A stretch of DNA of 64,000 bases from Cyathus striatus (taxonomy: Eukaryota; Basidiomycota; Agaricomycetes; Agaricales; Nidulariaceae): the NCBI GenBank assembly GCA_025738555.1, contig JAOVFP010000006.1, positions 1,488,001 through 1,552,000 on the forward strand, written 5' to 3'. The position numbers were made by a program, and so were the translations under genes. The stretch's first letter is position 1. The number at the start of each line of letters is the position of its first letter. Shown here one piece after another: positions 1 through 10,599 of this stretch. Under the pieces are notes generated by a model. It ran no database searches. It was not told the origin of the DNA and saw only the letters and a program-made list of their open reading frames with translations.

Positions 1-250
1 GTGCTAGAGCATGACAATCATGATGCATGGGAAGAACGTGACAAACACGGTGCGTGGGAAGATCATGACAATCATGATGCGCAGGAATGATGTAGAGCAC
101 GGGAATTATGAGATGCGCAGGAAGTATGAGATGCACAGGAAGTATGAGATGCATGGGAAGTATGAGATGCGTGGGAAGTATGAGATGCGTGGGAATTGTG
201 TGAAGCGCACGAAATATGTGACACGTGGGAAGATCGTGACAAATGTGACA
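1..250. repeat. 18-bp tandem repeat tract
   Basis: A degenerate tandem array with the unit TATGAGATGCRTGGGAAG, clearest at about 105-195 where five to six units follow each other. It decays on both sides into GTGACAA/GTGGGAAGA-type simple sequence. A long reading frame through it is only a by-product of the repeat and is not called as a gene. Confidence 0.8.
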
Positions 251-700
251 TGAACTACAATAGCAATATGTAATAATTTTCATTCCAAAATATGTCAATG
301 ATCACATATGATCACCACATTACAATATAGTAATATTCACTTCAAATAGCTAATGATCACATATGATCACCATTTTACAATGGACCTACTACAGTAGTAA
401 TATTCAATTCAAAATAAGTCAATGATCACATATGATCACCATATTACAATGGACCTACAGTAGTAATATTCACTTCAAAATAGCCAATGATCACATATGA
501 TCACCACATTACAATAGACCTACACTAGTAATATTCACTTTAAAACAGCCAATGATCACATATGATCACCACATTACAATAGACCTACACTAGTAATATT
601 CACTTCAAAATAGCCAATGATTACATATGATCACCATATTACAATAGACCTACAGTAGTAATATTCACTTCAAAATAACCAATGATCACTTATGATCACC
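245..700. repeat. Palindromic satellite array 1 (about 62-65 bp unit, 7 copies)
   Basis: About seven tandem units, each with the near-palindrome TGATCACATATGATCA followed by CCAYATTACAATRGACCTAC and AGTAATATTCACTTC. Units differ by point changes and small indels. The array is followed at about 785-830 by ATGATAATTTTGGCTAACACC, which recurs after array 2 (4570-4590), so the two arrays belong to the same kind of composite repeat. Confidence 0.85.
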
Positions 701-839
701 ATTAGATTTAGTATTAATAGGTGGATAAGCTCTCAAAATGTGTAATCATGAAGGTGATCATTATTTATGATTGTGGCAATCATAAAACACTATATTTTTA
801 TGATAATTTTGGCTAACACCACTCCTGAGAGTTAAATGT

Positions 840-1351
840 GACATTGCTAGGTGCTCTGATTCCTGTTTTAAAAAGAAATGGAAACATGTTCATGCATGCA
901 AAGCATGACAAATATGACACATGGATAGATGTGACATGTGTGACAGGTGTAACAAATGTGATGCGCATGCATAGCATGACAAACATGATAAACATGAAGG
1001 TGTGACAGGGGTAACAAATGCAATGCATGGGAAATATGTGAAGCACTGGAAATGTAGTGACATATGTAATGCACATGAAAAATGTGACATATGTGATGTA
1101 CGAGAATTATGTGTGTGTAGCATGGGAAATGTGAGAAGTGTGGGAAATGTAAGAAGCACAGGAGATATGTGACATATGTGACACATGTGAAAAGTGTTAC
1201 TGTGACAAACATGACATGCAAGAAATGTGTGACACATGTGATACACAGGATAAATGTAGTGACACATCATGAGTGTGAAATGTGTAATGAAGGTAGCACA
1301 CAGGAGATATATGACAGTGGTGACACTGCATGAAAGCTGTGACAAATGTAA
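840..1351. repeat. GTGACA/CATATGTGA-rich low-complexity tract
   Basis: About 500 bp of degenerate repeats of GTGACAAATGTG, GACATATGTGATG and similar words. It was continuous with the start of the 4005-4060 region before the copia element inserted, since the TSD TGTAA is found at 1347-1351 and 4000-4004. No gene is visible. Similar tracts appear near 11550-11640, 11860-12050 and, in opposite sense, 10800-11010. Confidence 0.7.
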
Positions 1352-1664
1352 TGTGAGATGTACAACCAGGGCAGTGACCTGCAGGACTGAGAGAGACACA
1401 AGAGTCTGAAGTCCAATGTACAGTGAGCAAGTATTAGATTGAAGTAGTATGTGTACAGCTTACCTGAAGTCCAATGTACAGTGAGCAAGTGGGGATTGCC
1501 ACTGTAGGACCTCAGGATTATATACTACTAGTTTATCTACCAAAGTCCGAGGGTCTAAGGGTCCAACCTAAGTCCAAGGGTCCAACCAAGGTCCAGTACC
1601 TAAGTTTACCTAAGTCTACCTAAGGTTCATTAGTTATCAGAGAAGTGTCAGATCACTTCTAACA
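1352..1664 (-). repeat. LTR, family B (3' LTR of copia element)
   Basis: 313 bp. Read on the minus strand it begins TGTTAGAAGTGATCTGACAC and ends ATCTCACA. It contains the GGACC(C/T)TTGG repeats and a TATATAATCC TATA-like box typical of the family. Confidence 0.9.
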
Positions 1665-1752
1665 CCCCCCCATGATCTGAACAGTCTCTAAGTGTGTAGT
1701 TAAGTAAAGGAAGTAAAAGTGAAAGAAAGTGAAAGAAAGTAAATGAATGAAT

Positions 1753-2634
1753 CTAAGGTAAAAGTCCCATGTTCTCTCTACAGAATTCAACCATTGGAAT
1801 GGTAAGTGGCTTGGTGAGAATGTCAGCTATTTGCTCTTCAGTTGGGACATAATGCAAGCTGATAGAACCTTTTTCAACAGTTTCTCTAAGCCAGAAATAA
1901 CAAAGATCAAGTTGCTTCATGCGACCATGGTGTTCTGGATTCTTGGTCACAGAGATGGCAGACTGGTTGTCAATGTGAAGAGGACTAGAAGTGGGAATGG
2001 GATAGCCAAATTCCTTCATGATGTTCTGCATCCAAAGTATCTCTTTGCCAGCTTCAACTGCAGCAATGTACTCTGCTTCAGTAGTGGATAAAGTTACTAT
2101 GGTCTGTAACTTGCTAGACCAACCAATGGCACCTCCACCAATCAGAGTTACATAACCACCAGTAGAATGACCTGTGTCTTTGCAATCACCATGAGAAGCA
2201 TCACAATAAGTAAGGAAGAGTTCATCTCCTTTAGCAGCACTGTAAGTCAGCTTGTAGTCAAGAGTTCCCTTCAAGTATCTGAAGAGATGTTTGACAGCTA
2301 ACCAGTGTTGCATGCCAGGATTGGAATTGAATCGACCTAAGTACCCAACAGCAAAAGCAATGTCTGGTCTTGTAGTGATGGCAAGGTATTGAAGAGATCC
2401 TACAGCACTCAGATAAGGGATGGAGGCCATCTCAGAACGTTCCTCAGCTGTCTGAGGACCCATAGACTTGGTCAGAATGAGACCATGATTCATAGGAGTT
2501 CCACAAGGTTTGCAATCACTCATGCCATATCTCTCAAGCATATCCAGCACATACTGGCACTGTGAGAGAGTAATAGAGCGATTGGGACAATCCCTGTCTG
2601 TCTTAACACCCAGAAGGAAAGAAGTGGGGCCCAA
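1753..2634 (-). pseudogene. Copia pol fragment: reverse transcriptase C-terminus and RNase H
   Basis: An open frame of 293 codons ending at a natural stop, 88 bp before the 3' LTR. It holds the end of the copia RT (motifs GVKTDRD, LDMLERYGM, CKPCGTPMN) and the Ty1-type RNase H (YLSAVGSLQYLA, TRPDIAFAVGYLGRF, YCDASHGDC, STTEAEYIAAVEAGKEILW, HIDNQSAI). The acidic residues of CDASH and TEAEY are present. In the complete polyprotein this domain degrades the RNA of the RNA:DNA hybrid. The frame is cut at its 5' end by the plus-oriented LTR at 2639, so protease, integrase and the RT catalytic YVDD region are missing. Confidence 0.9.
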
Positions 2635-2638
2635 ATCT

Positions 2639-2965
2639 TGTTAGAAGTGATCTGACACTTCTCTGCTGACTAATGAACCTTAGGTAGACTTAGGTAAACT
2701 TAGGTACTGGACCTGGGTTGGGACCTTGGTTGGACCCTTAGACCTTGGTTGGACCCTTGGACCCTCGGACTTTGGTAGATAAGCTAGTAGTATATAATCC
2801 TGAGGTCCTACAGTGGCAATCCCCACTTGCTCACTGTACATTGAACTTCAGGTAAGCTGTACACATACTACTTCAATCTAATACTTGCTCACTGTACATT
2901 GGACTTCAGACCCTATTGTGTCTCTCTCAGTCCTGCAGGTCACTGCCCTGGTTGTACATCTCACA
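2639..2965 (+). repeat. LTR, family B (plus orientation, 5' type)
   Basis: 327 bp, TGTTAGAAGTG...ATCTCACA, followed directly by a primer-binding site and gag in the same orientation. It therefore acts as a 5' LTR of the plus-strand half of the composite. Confidence 0.9.
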
Positions 2966-2982
2966 GGTTATGGGCCCCGAGC
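2966..2982 (+). promoter_or_regulatory. Primer-binding site matching the initiator tRNA-Met anticodon arm
   Basis: GGTTATGGGCCCCGAGC starts right after the LTR end. Its complement contains GGGCCCATAACC, the anticodon stem-loop of eukaryotic initiator tRNA-Met with C33. Drosophila copia and yeast Ty5 use the same half-tRNA priming mode. The site recurs at 19757-19773. Confidence 0.75.
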
Positions 2983-3152
2983 TTTAACTGCTTGCTTGTT
3001 AAATCAACCTCCACTCCACATTCTTTTTACCTAGTTGTTCTGGTAGTTCCACTACAACTCATCACCTTCCTTCTACTTGTGCTGTCTGGGATTTTACCAA
3101 CAGTGCAGTTCCTACCACACTCTGGTCTTTCTCCTCTGCACATCCATTCAGT

Positions 3153-3658
3153 GTGCTGTCTGGGTCATTACCCACAGTGCATTTTAAATCACATTCCTTT
3201 GGTCTTTCTAGTTATCCTAGATCAACCACCTGCTTCTTCTCCTCACAACCAGACATTGGTGACACCATGCCTATTACTTGTGAATTCTGCACTCGAGTTG
3301 GTCATGCTCTATCCAACTGCTACAGATTCAAAAGAGCAAGATCACAGGCTCATAAGCAGGCTACCACTAGGTCTTCCATTCCAGGTTCCACTTCATTCAA
3401 AAGCACCTCTCCTGGCATATCTTCATCTAGTCTGCCATCTTCCACTGGTTCTCCACAGCCTTCTCCCTCTTCCACTGCTTCCATAGCACAATCCTCCACT
3501 TCAGAAGTCACTACTGCCTCTGCTGATGTCAAATTTGATTCAGAATTCAATGGAGATGCTACTGAATTTGCTGGAAATGCAAGTACTCGTTCTCTGGATC
3601 CCTCAGATCCTTCCTACCCACTCCAACTTGATGCAGACTTTGATTGGAACACAGATAC
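3153..3658 (+). pseudogene. Copia gag fragment with CCHC zinc knuckle
   Basis: The frame from 3153 holds one retroviral-type zinc knuckle C-x2-C-x4-H-x4-C (CEFCTRVGHALSNC, Cys43, Cys46, His51, Cys56) followed by a basic, Ser/Thr-rich tail. Gag packages the element's RNA. The fragment runs straight into the minus-oriented LTR at 3659, so its natural C-terminus and the whole pol are missing. The N-terminal gag region (2983-3152) is not readable as one frame. Confidence 0.75.
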
Positions 3659-3999
3659 TGTGAGATGTGCAACCAGGACAGTGACCTGCAGGACTGAGAG
3701 AGACAATAGAGTCTGAAGTCCAATGTACAGTGAGCAAGTATTAGATTGAAGTAGTATGTGTACAGCTTACCTGAAGTCCAATGTACAGTGAGCAAGTGGG
3801 GATTGCCACTATAGGACCTCAGGATTATATACTACTAGCTTATCTACCAAAGTCCGAGGGTCTAAGGGTCCAAGGGTCCAAGGGTCCAACCAAGGTCTAA
3901 GGGTCCAACCAAGGTCCCAACCCAGGTCCAGTACCTAAGTTTACCTAAGTCTACCTAAGGTTCATTAGTCATCAGAGAAGTGTCAGATCACTTCTAACA
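3659..3999 (-). repeat. LTR, family B (5' LTR position of outer copia element)
   Basis: 341 bp, minus orientation, followed by TSD TGTAA (4000-4004). It is longer than the partner LTR at 1352 mainly because of extra GGACC/GGTCC tandem units. No primer-binding site follows its 3' end; it is joined directly to antisense gag. Confidence 0.9.
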
Positions 4000-4004
4000 T
4001 GTAA

Positions 4005-4480
4005 TGCATGGGAAAATTGTGACAGATATGACACACTTGAAAAGCATACATAATACTATTAGAATAATAGTAGGAAGCATAAAGTAATGAGCACTTATGA
4101 GTACACATAATGTCAATACAATAGCAATAGGAATCATAAATTAATGAGTACTTATGAGTACACATACTAGTATTACAATAACAATAGGAATCATAAAGTA
4201 ATGAGAACTTATGAGTACATATACTAGTATTACAATAACAATAGGAAATATAAAGTAATGAGTACTTATGAGTACACACACTAGTATTACAATAGCAATA
4301 GGAATCATACAGTTATAAGTACTTATGAGTACACATACTAGTATTAAAATGCAATAGGAATCATAAAGTAATGAGTACTTATGAGTACACACACTAGTAT
4401 TACACTAACAATAGGAATTATAAATAATGAGTACTTATGAGTACACATACTAACAAGAAGTAATGAGTTTTTATGAGTAA
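4005..4480. repeat. Palindromic satellite array 2 (about 58-60 bp unit, 7-8 copies)
   Basis: Tandem units of AATGAGTACTTATGAGTACA, then CATACTAGTATTACAATARC and AATAGGAATCATAAAGT. Each carries the near-palindrome GTACTTATGAGTAC. Architecture and trailing sequence (AAATTTGGCTGACACCC) match array 1, but the palindrome itself is different. Confidence 0.85.
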
Positions 4481-4563
4481 CCTGTATACTACATATGATA
4501 TATGCCTCACTCATAACTCATAGTCCTTATATGATATCTCATATCATATAACACTGATGTTAA

Positions 4564-5625
4564 ATGATAAATTTGGCTGACACCCCTCAACATGTATTAA
4601 TGGATCACCAATGCAAGAAAGACTTGATTAAGAAAGTAAAGGCCGAGCATGCACCTCATGGTCTTGGCTTTGTTGGTAAGCACACAATGTTCACCCAGGT
4701 CCCATTACCATTACTTATTCATTTTATGTTCCCAGGTGTATGCAATTTAGACAACCAGGAAAAAAGGTTGCCTATTAATCCACACTACATTCATGGAGTC
4801 TGTTCACATGGTGATCAAAGGATGGTTTTTACATTTGATATATTTCTCCTGTCTCTTATTCATGAGGTCACATTGTTTGAAGTGGACCATACATTTAAGC
4901 ATGTCATAGAATTCAATAAGTGGGAGATTGTGGTATTTAGCCCAGCTGTTACTTGTGGTTTGTCAATTCATTCTTCACTTTGAACTGTTCATCATCTGAT
5001 AATCTTGTTATAGCAATTACAATTGGTTGTATTTATACCAATGCACAAGATTGGCCTTTTTACAAACAACTCTTTGATGTTTTACAAGATACTGTTCAAC
5101 TTGTGACATCAAAGTCCATGTGCTTCAAATAGCTGACTCCAGGTGGAAATCTTCTATGCATGAATGCAGACCTTGAGGCAGCCCAAGCCTTTGGCTTTGG
5201 TGATTCCTTCTTTTCCACTAATATTCTGGAGCATAGTGGAGTACCAGTGACAATTGATACCAAAACATTTTTGTCATACATTCTGAAGAGCTGTCATATG
5301 CATGCTAAGCAGTAAAGCTCTTTGATGTTGTACAAACAATGAATGATACTTACTATTTCATGATAAATAGAGCTCTTCTTGATTTTCAGAACCTTGTCTC
5401 ATAACATTATTACAAAACAAACTTACAGGATTTGTAACCTTAGAAAAGGAAGATCTCCCTGCTTTTGACAACTTTATTGAGAGCCTGAAGAAGCCCAAGA
5501 TCACAAGTAAGTCTAGGCTAATAAGTGATTAGCTTCTTTGGTTTCACTAACAAATCAAACTTCACAGGGTGGTAGGTACACAAATGACAAAGTGTATGGA
5601 TTCTTCCAACTATTTTGCAAAGCCG
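4564..5625 (+). pseudogene. Decayed transposase-like repeat gene
   Basis: Broken plus-strand coding can be followed in pieces: an opening frame at 4564-4983 (with LFEVDHTFKHV), then IYTNAQDWPFYKQLFDVLQD at about 5030-5090, NADLEAAQAFGFGDSFFSTN at about 5163-5222, and LPAFDNFIESLKKPKI at about 5459-5506. It looks like a multi-copy Agaricomycete family with a D-x-T-F-K motif, as seen in RNase-H-fold (MULE-like) transposases. Frameshifts and stops separate the parts. The family assignment is from recall of similar basidiomycete repeat proteins and is tentative; that it is a dead gene is clear. Confidence 0.5.
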
Positions 5626-5629
5626 ATTG

Positions 5630-5904
5630 GGAGAATAAAGGATAATAAAGGAGCAAAGACTCAAACACAAACACAGATACAGACACAGATGGGGAGGAAA
5701 CTTGTTTAAACAACTACTAAGTTACAGAGTGTTTATATACTAAGTCTGTCTACCAAAGTCCAACCAAAGTCCTGTAACTAAGGTAACTGACAGCTGTCAA
5801 TCACAGAACTGTCAATTAAGGATCTGTCAATCAATGATCTGTCAAGTATGACAGGTGACATGTGACAGCTGTCAAAGAAGCTGTGCAACCCAGAATATCT
5901 AACA
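5630..5904 (-). repeat. LTR A1, 5'-end-intact, 3'-truncated solo LTR
   Basis: Minus orientation. It ends in AATATCTAACA and carries the TGACAG cluster and the TATATAAACAC-type box, but it lacks the terminal TGTCAGAAGTAACAAG end, so it is truncated on its left side. Confidence 0.8.
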
Positions 5905-6997
5905 TACAGGTGTGGAATGTAGAGTGGGAAAGAACTGTGGCTTCAGCATATGTGCTGTGCCACCTGAATATCCCCAGGGAATGGTTCATATTTCATGGAA
6001 GACAATATACGGCAAAGGGAAATGTTCTAGAGTATGAGAAGAGGCTTCACCACTACACTAGGTAGCAGGAGAGAAACCCAAAGGAAAACCCTGAGTGGGT
6101 TTCAGAACTTAAGCATAGGAAGAAGTGTATGAAGTTGATAATGAATACTGAAGACTACTTAGTACACCTGGAAGACTATATATACTAAGTAGGAACCTTT
6201 AGGTATGAATGTAGAAGTATAATACTAAGGACAAATCAAGGGATTACTGTAAGTAAGTAAGAGATGAAGTCTGGGCAAAGCAGAGTAGGAGCACAAATGA
6301 CATGCTCAGAATGCAGAATAATGAACTAAACTACAAAGGCCATAATGAAACATACAAGTGAGAATGGAAGAGAGGAGTAATAGTATAATGATGCAATGAG
6401 GCCATTATAAAAGAAACTATGTATCCAGGATAGGCCTGCGCATGGGTCGATCCACCCCCATCTGTTATCCAAATTACGGCTATCCACCAGATATAGATAT
6501 GGATCAACGATTATTACGGATTTCAGCACCCATCCATGCCAATCCATGCTACTGTCAGCTATCAGGAAGCTGGCCACACCCAGATTCAGGTCATGGCTCA
6601 TTCTCCAGCGTCCACATTGACTACTTGCACAGTTTATCAATACAGTTAGGTACATTGCTATAGTATTTATATAATTTATAAGTATTTAGACTATTGTTCT
6701 CCTGTACATATTTCTATTCAAGAGTTAGTTGACTGCTACAACCAAAATAGGCTAAATATAAGATGCAGAATCTCACACTTTGGAAAGAAGATAACACTGT
6801 GACATTATGCAGTACATCTAAAGCATACAATCAGGCTATATATATTTTAAAGCCCTCCAAATTCATTGGAATCAGTTTGGAAATCTCATTCTCACTCATT
6901 TCTATTATATCTCATTGATCTACATGAAAGAGTGCTAGTAAGATACAGTTTCAAGGAATATATTGAACTGTCTGTATCCTTCCCACATAATAAATCT
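5905..6997. other. AT-rich stretch with a short decayed coding patch
   Basis: Just after LTR A1 a short frame (5905-6060) reads YVLCHLNIPREWFIFHGRQY. A diverged nucleotide match to it lies at about 35060-35130, so it is part of another old repeat. The rest (6070-6997) shows no gene, RNA or repeat that I can support. Confidence 0.4.
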
Positions 6998-7698
6998 TGT
7001 CAGAAGTAACAAGAATAGAGGGGGTGGATGGAGAGAGAATAGAGAATAACAGAGAGCAAGGAAGGTGATAAGAGAGTGAATAACTCAGACACAAACACTA
7101 ACACAGACACAAGATGGGGAGGAAACTTGTTATACTACCAATGTGAGATGTGCAACCAGGACAGTGACCTGCAGGACTGAGAGAGACAATAGAGTCTGAA
7201 GTCCAATGTACAGTGAGCAAGTATTAGATTGAAGTAGTATGTGTACAGCTTACCTGAAGTCCAATGTACAGTGAGCAAGTGGGGATTGCTACTGTAGGAC
7301 CTCAGGATTATATACTACTGGCTTATCTACTAAAGTCCGAGGGTCTAAGGGTCCAAGGGTCCAAGGGTCCAACCAAGGTCTAAGGGTCCAACCAAGGTCC
7401 CAACCCAGGTCCAGTACCTAAGTTTACCTAAGTCTACCTAAGGTTCATTAGTCAGCAGAGAAGTGTCAGATCACTTCTAACAACCAAGTTACAGAGTGTA
7501 TATATATACTGAGGGTGTCTACCAAAGTCCCAACCAAGGTCCATGTAACTAAGGTAACTGACAGCTGTCAATCTGTCAATCACATATCTGTCAATCACAG
7601 AACTGTCAATCACAGAACTGTCAATCAAGGATCTGTCAAGTATGACAGGTGACAAGTGACAGCTGTCAAAGAAGCTGTGCAACCCAGAATATCTAACA
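6998..7698 (-). repeat. LTR A2, solo LTR split by LTR B4
   Basis: Begins TGTCAGAAGTAACAAG and ends ATATCTAACA (minus orientation). It is flanked by identical AATCT (6993-6997 and 7699-7703) and interrupted at 7142-7482 by a family B solo LTR with its own duplication. The insertion order is therefore certain: A before B here. Confidence 0.93.
7142..7482 (-). repeat. LTR B4, solo LTR nested in LTR A2
   Basis: 341 bp, minus orientation, with TSD ACCAA on both sides (7137-7141 and 7483-7487). Confidence 0.93.
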
Positions 7699-8690
7699 AA
7701 TCTATGCTACAAAATTTATAACATAGAATACATACAATAAATACATTACTATCCATACTTTACCTTAATTTTAGCAATTTTCCTTTGCTTAAAACTGCAG
7801 ATATCCCTTGAACCTCTACCTCTCATTGTATTATCCTAATACATCAGATATTGAATGCTACAGACAAAATAGAGCACTGTATGAAATTATTATAGGTAGA
7901 AGAAATATATATTAATATTTTAAAAGCATTAGTTGAGTATAGTATGTGAGCTATTGCTTCAAATATCCAAATCATTGTTAATCTTGGAAGAAAGATGATA
8001 TTTCAGCTGTAAAATCTGTTTGGCTGCTAAACAGGCCATGGTAATTATTAATAAGGGGTGGCCAGTTTCCTGGTTTTCTCACTTCCCAAGGTCTCACAAC
8101 AAAAATATTCATAACATCTCTCAAGAGTGCCTCAAAAAATATGGTTCAAGTCTTGTATGATTTTATACAAGGTCTAATATCTAGCACATGTATTTAAGTC
8201 TAAGTACACAGTTTTTGGAATGAACAAATTCGAAATTTCTGCTAATGTGGCCAGGTTCCTGAGCTAGTACAGTAAATTTAGATGGGTGCCCTGGATGAGC
8301 TAAAAATATCCAAATACCCATGGGAAATTATCTGGACCCATCTGAACTTGGCTAAATTCGGATAATATCCATGGGTATTCAGATACTAGTCATTCATGCA
8401 CAGCCTTAATCCAAGATACCTGATAGAAAACCTGACGGGTTCTGGGTACATCCCTGGGTGGGAATGTCAGGAAGTATAAACCCATAGCAAGTACATTTCA
8501 GGAACAGACCGGGTATGTTGGAGGGTCACGTGGGAACCTTCAGTAACATTGGCACAATGTATCCAGACAAATATAATAGTAGGGCATCACAGTATTCTCC
8601 TATGAGTTCAAGGGGTGCAGTAGGTTGTTTGAGTCATGCATGTCAGTAGTTGATATTGGTAATGATTGGGGGAAAGATAAGCAGTTCAGT
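7699..8690. other. AT-rich intergenic stretch, no gene seen
   Basis: No coding frame, tRNA or tandem repeat could be supported. Sequence at 8380-8405 (CATTCATGCACAGCCTTA) is loosely an inverted match to 6434-6450 (GGCCTGCGCATGGGTC), so an old inverted-repeat element may span 6430-8405 with LTR A2 inside it. This is weak. Confidence 0.3.
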
Positions 8691-9440
8691 GGAGTGTATT
8701 TTCAGTAGATGGGAGAGAGCCAGTGGAGAAAGAAATATTGTTGGGAGAAGACATTGTGAAGTGTTTGGTATGACTGGTTAATCATTAGTAGTTTGTAGTA
8801 AACTGTCAATTCAATTCAGACCAACTTTCTTCTTATAGTCTTCTAGAAGTTCCACTGTGTTGCTCAAGTTTCCTTCATGTACCCATTCATTTTTTGCTGA
8901 TGAATATCCTTTCCATCAGATTCTGTACTGAACTCCTGGCTCTTCTAGTTGGTTCTTCTGTTTTTTTGGAGTCTTGTGACTAACAATCACTTCTATCTCC
9001 CACTCTGGTTTATTTTCTACAAGATCTGGGGGTGGTTCCAGAAACTTTTTCCCATGAACAGAGGTTTCAATGTATGGCATGAGAAATACAGTATTAAAGA
9101 CAGGATGAATGGTCCATTGTTTTGGGAGTTCCAATTTATATGTATAAGGTGCCAGTTTCTCAATGATCTTGAAGGGCCCTTCACATCTGAATGCCATTTT
9201 CCTAGAGGAATAAGGGATGGAAAGATTCTTTGTATCAAGCCATATCATGTCTCTGACTTCATATTTTGTGAATCCTCGTTTCTGTGCTTCACAAGTTTTC
9301 TGTTGTACAATCCAAATTAAGGGCTTTTTGGGTTTCTGCCATGTCATCTATTCTAGCCTCTGCTTCTTTGACATAAGTTGTGTCTCTTATTGTGGGAGTT
9401 GTAATGGGTTTATATTTGTGGATTAGATAGAATTAGCTCT
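8690..9440 (-). pseudogene. Gypsy D-family fragment: integrase C-terminus and chromodomain
   Basis: The minus-strand frame 8916-9347 matches the end of gypsy D pol (32678-33112) nearly residue for residue: VWLDTKNLS-type integrase linker, GPFKIIEKLAPYTYKLELP, then FLEPPPDL and WEIE...VSHK. The chromodomain (WKGYSS..NEWVHE..LSN) continues in frame-shifted form to about 8815. Sequence left of this matches the 5' part of the extra ORF found after pol in gypsy D (33171 onward). It is a second, truncated copy of that family with no LTR attached. Confidence 0.85.
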
Positions 9441-9515
9441 GTTGTATTACCAAGTTAATACTAGAGACTCAGAGTAAGTAAAGGCCACTCTGGCCAAGGG
9501 CAGTGGAGAAGTACA

Positions 9516-9838
9516 TGTCAGAAGTAACAAGAATAAAGAAGGGTGGTTGAGAGGATAGAGAGTAATAAAGAGCAAGGAAGGTGACAAGGGAGCAAATAAC
9601 TCAGACACAAACACTAACACAGACACAAGATGGGGAGGAAACTTGTTTTCTACTACCAAGTTACAGAGTGTATATATACTGAGGGTGTCTACCAAAGTCC
9701 CAACCAAGGTCCATGTAACTAAGGTAACTGACAGCTGTCAATCTGTCAATCACATATCTGTCAATCACAGAACTGTCAAGTATGACAGGTGACATGTGAC
9801 AGCTGTCAAAGAAGCTGTGCAACCCTGAATATCTAACA
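9516..9838 (-). repeat. LTR A3, solo LTR
   Basis: 323 bp, TGTCAGAAGTAAC...ATATCTAACA in minus orientation, with TSD GTACA on both sides (9511-9515 and 9839-9843). Confidence 0.93.
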
Positions 9839-9843
9839 GTACA

Positions 9844-10252
9844 GTCAGGGTAGGTGTATGTAAAATGAAGACTAAAACTAATTTAACATAATAAAACACA
9901 TTGGAGAAGTGAGCATGTATGGTGGTGTAAAGTGAAACTGATAGTGGTACACTTAAGAATAATAAGTGACTTACTATGAATGTATACTACAATTACTGAG
10001 GGGATGGCTCAGTAGAATAGAGAAAAGGAAAAAAAAGTAATTTATGTACAGTAATCAATATGTAATATTAATAAAGTAAGCATGGTTCAGAGAAAATGAT
10101 ATGAAAGCAGAGTAAGGGACTGAGAGTCTGAAGGTAGGTGATACAGGATATGACAGTATTCCCCCCTTGAGGCCTAGGCACATGATCAAGACAATAAACT
10201 TTTGAAAATTGATTGGTATTTGCCATCATGTCTGGGTATAAAGGTCAGGGTG
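9844..10252. other. AT-rich stretch, no gene seen
   Basis: About 400 bp with no supported gene, RNA or repeat. It contains short A-runs and a C-run (ATTCCCCCCTTGAGG near 10159). Confidence 0.3.
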
Positions 10253-10551
10253 TGTTAGATGTACTGAGTTGCACAGCTCTTTTAGGCTATGTTGGTTGGG
10301 CTGTGTATGTAGCTGTGCTTTGTACTTCTCTGCTGTGGAGCACTGACTTGTACAGCATTGCTATACACCACAGTGTTGCTATACTCCACAGGTTTCCTGT
10401 GCACTTACTTGTATATAATCACTCTGTATCTTGGTAGTTGACACCAAGTTTCCTCCCTATTTTGTGTCTGTGTCAGTTTTTGTATCTGAGCTTTTACTCT
10501 TATCATCCTCTTCTCTCTCAACCACTCCTTTCTCATTTGTTGCTTCTGACA
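10253..10551 (+). repeat. Divergent LTR A, solo
   Basis: The start TGTTAGATGTACTGAGTTGC and the end TGCTTCTGACA match family A at both termini. The middle (TATATAATCACTCTGTATCT) is recognisable, but the TGACAG cluster is missing. Both flanks are GGGTG (10248-10252 and 10552-10556), so it is an old or variant complete insertion. Confidence 0.85.
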
Positions 10552-10599
10552 GGGTGTGAAGGAAAAAATCATACCCATATTTTACCCCACTGAACCAAC

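Larger units (their letters stand above)
1352..3999 (-). mobile_element. Rearranged Ty1/copia retrotransposon (family B)
   Basis: The outer boundaries are two minus-oriented family B LTRs (1352-1664 and 3659-3999) flanked by identical TGTAA duplications (1347-1351 and 4000-4004). Next to the left LTR is a G-run polypurine tract (GGGGGGTGTT read on the minus strand), which marks it as the 3' LTR. The interior is not collinear. Pol is on the minus strand (1753-2634), but from 2639 the order is plus-strand LTR, primer site and gag (2639-3658), which abuts the minus LTR exactly at its terminus. This needs either an inversion during or after integration, or a second same-family element that lost its 3' part. 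Confidence 0.8.

Noticed and set aside
11..253. 80-codon open frame in the 18-bp repeat
   Set aside because: It is produced by the repeat period being a multiple of three; no other coding sign.
6430..8405. Inverted-repeat element spanning LTR A2
   Set aside because: Only about 16 bp of imperfect inverted similarity and no clear target duplication.
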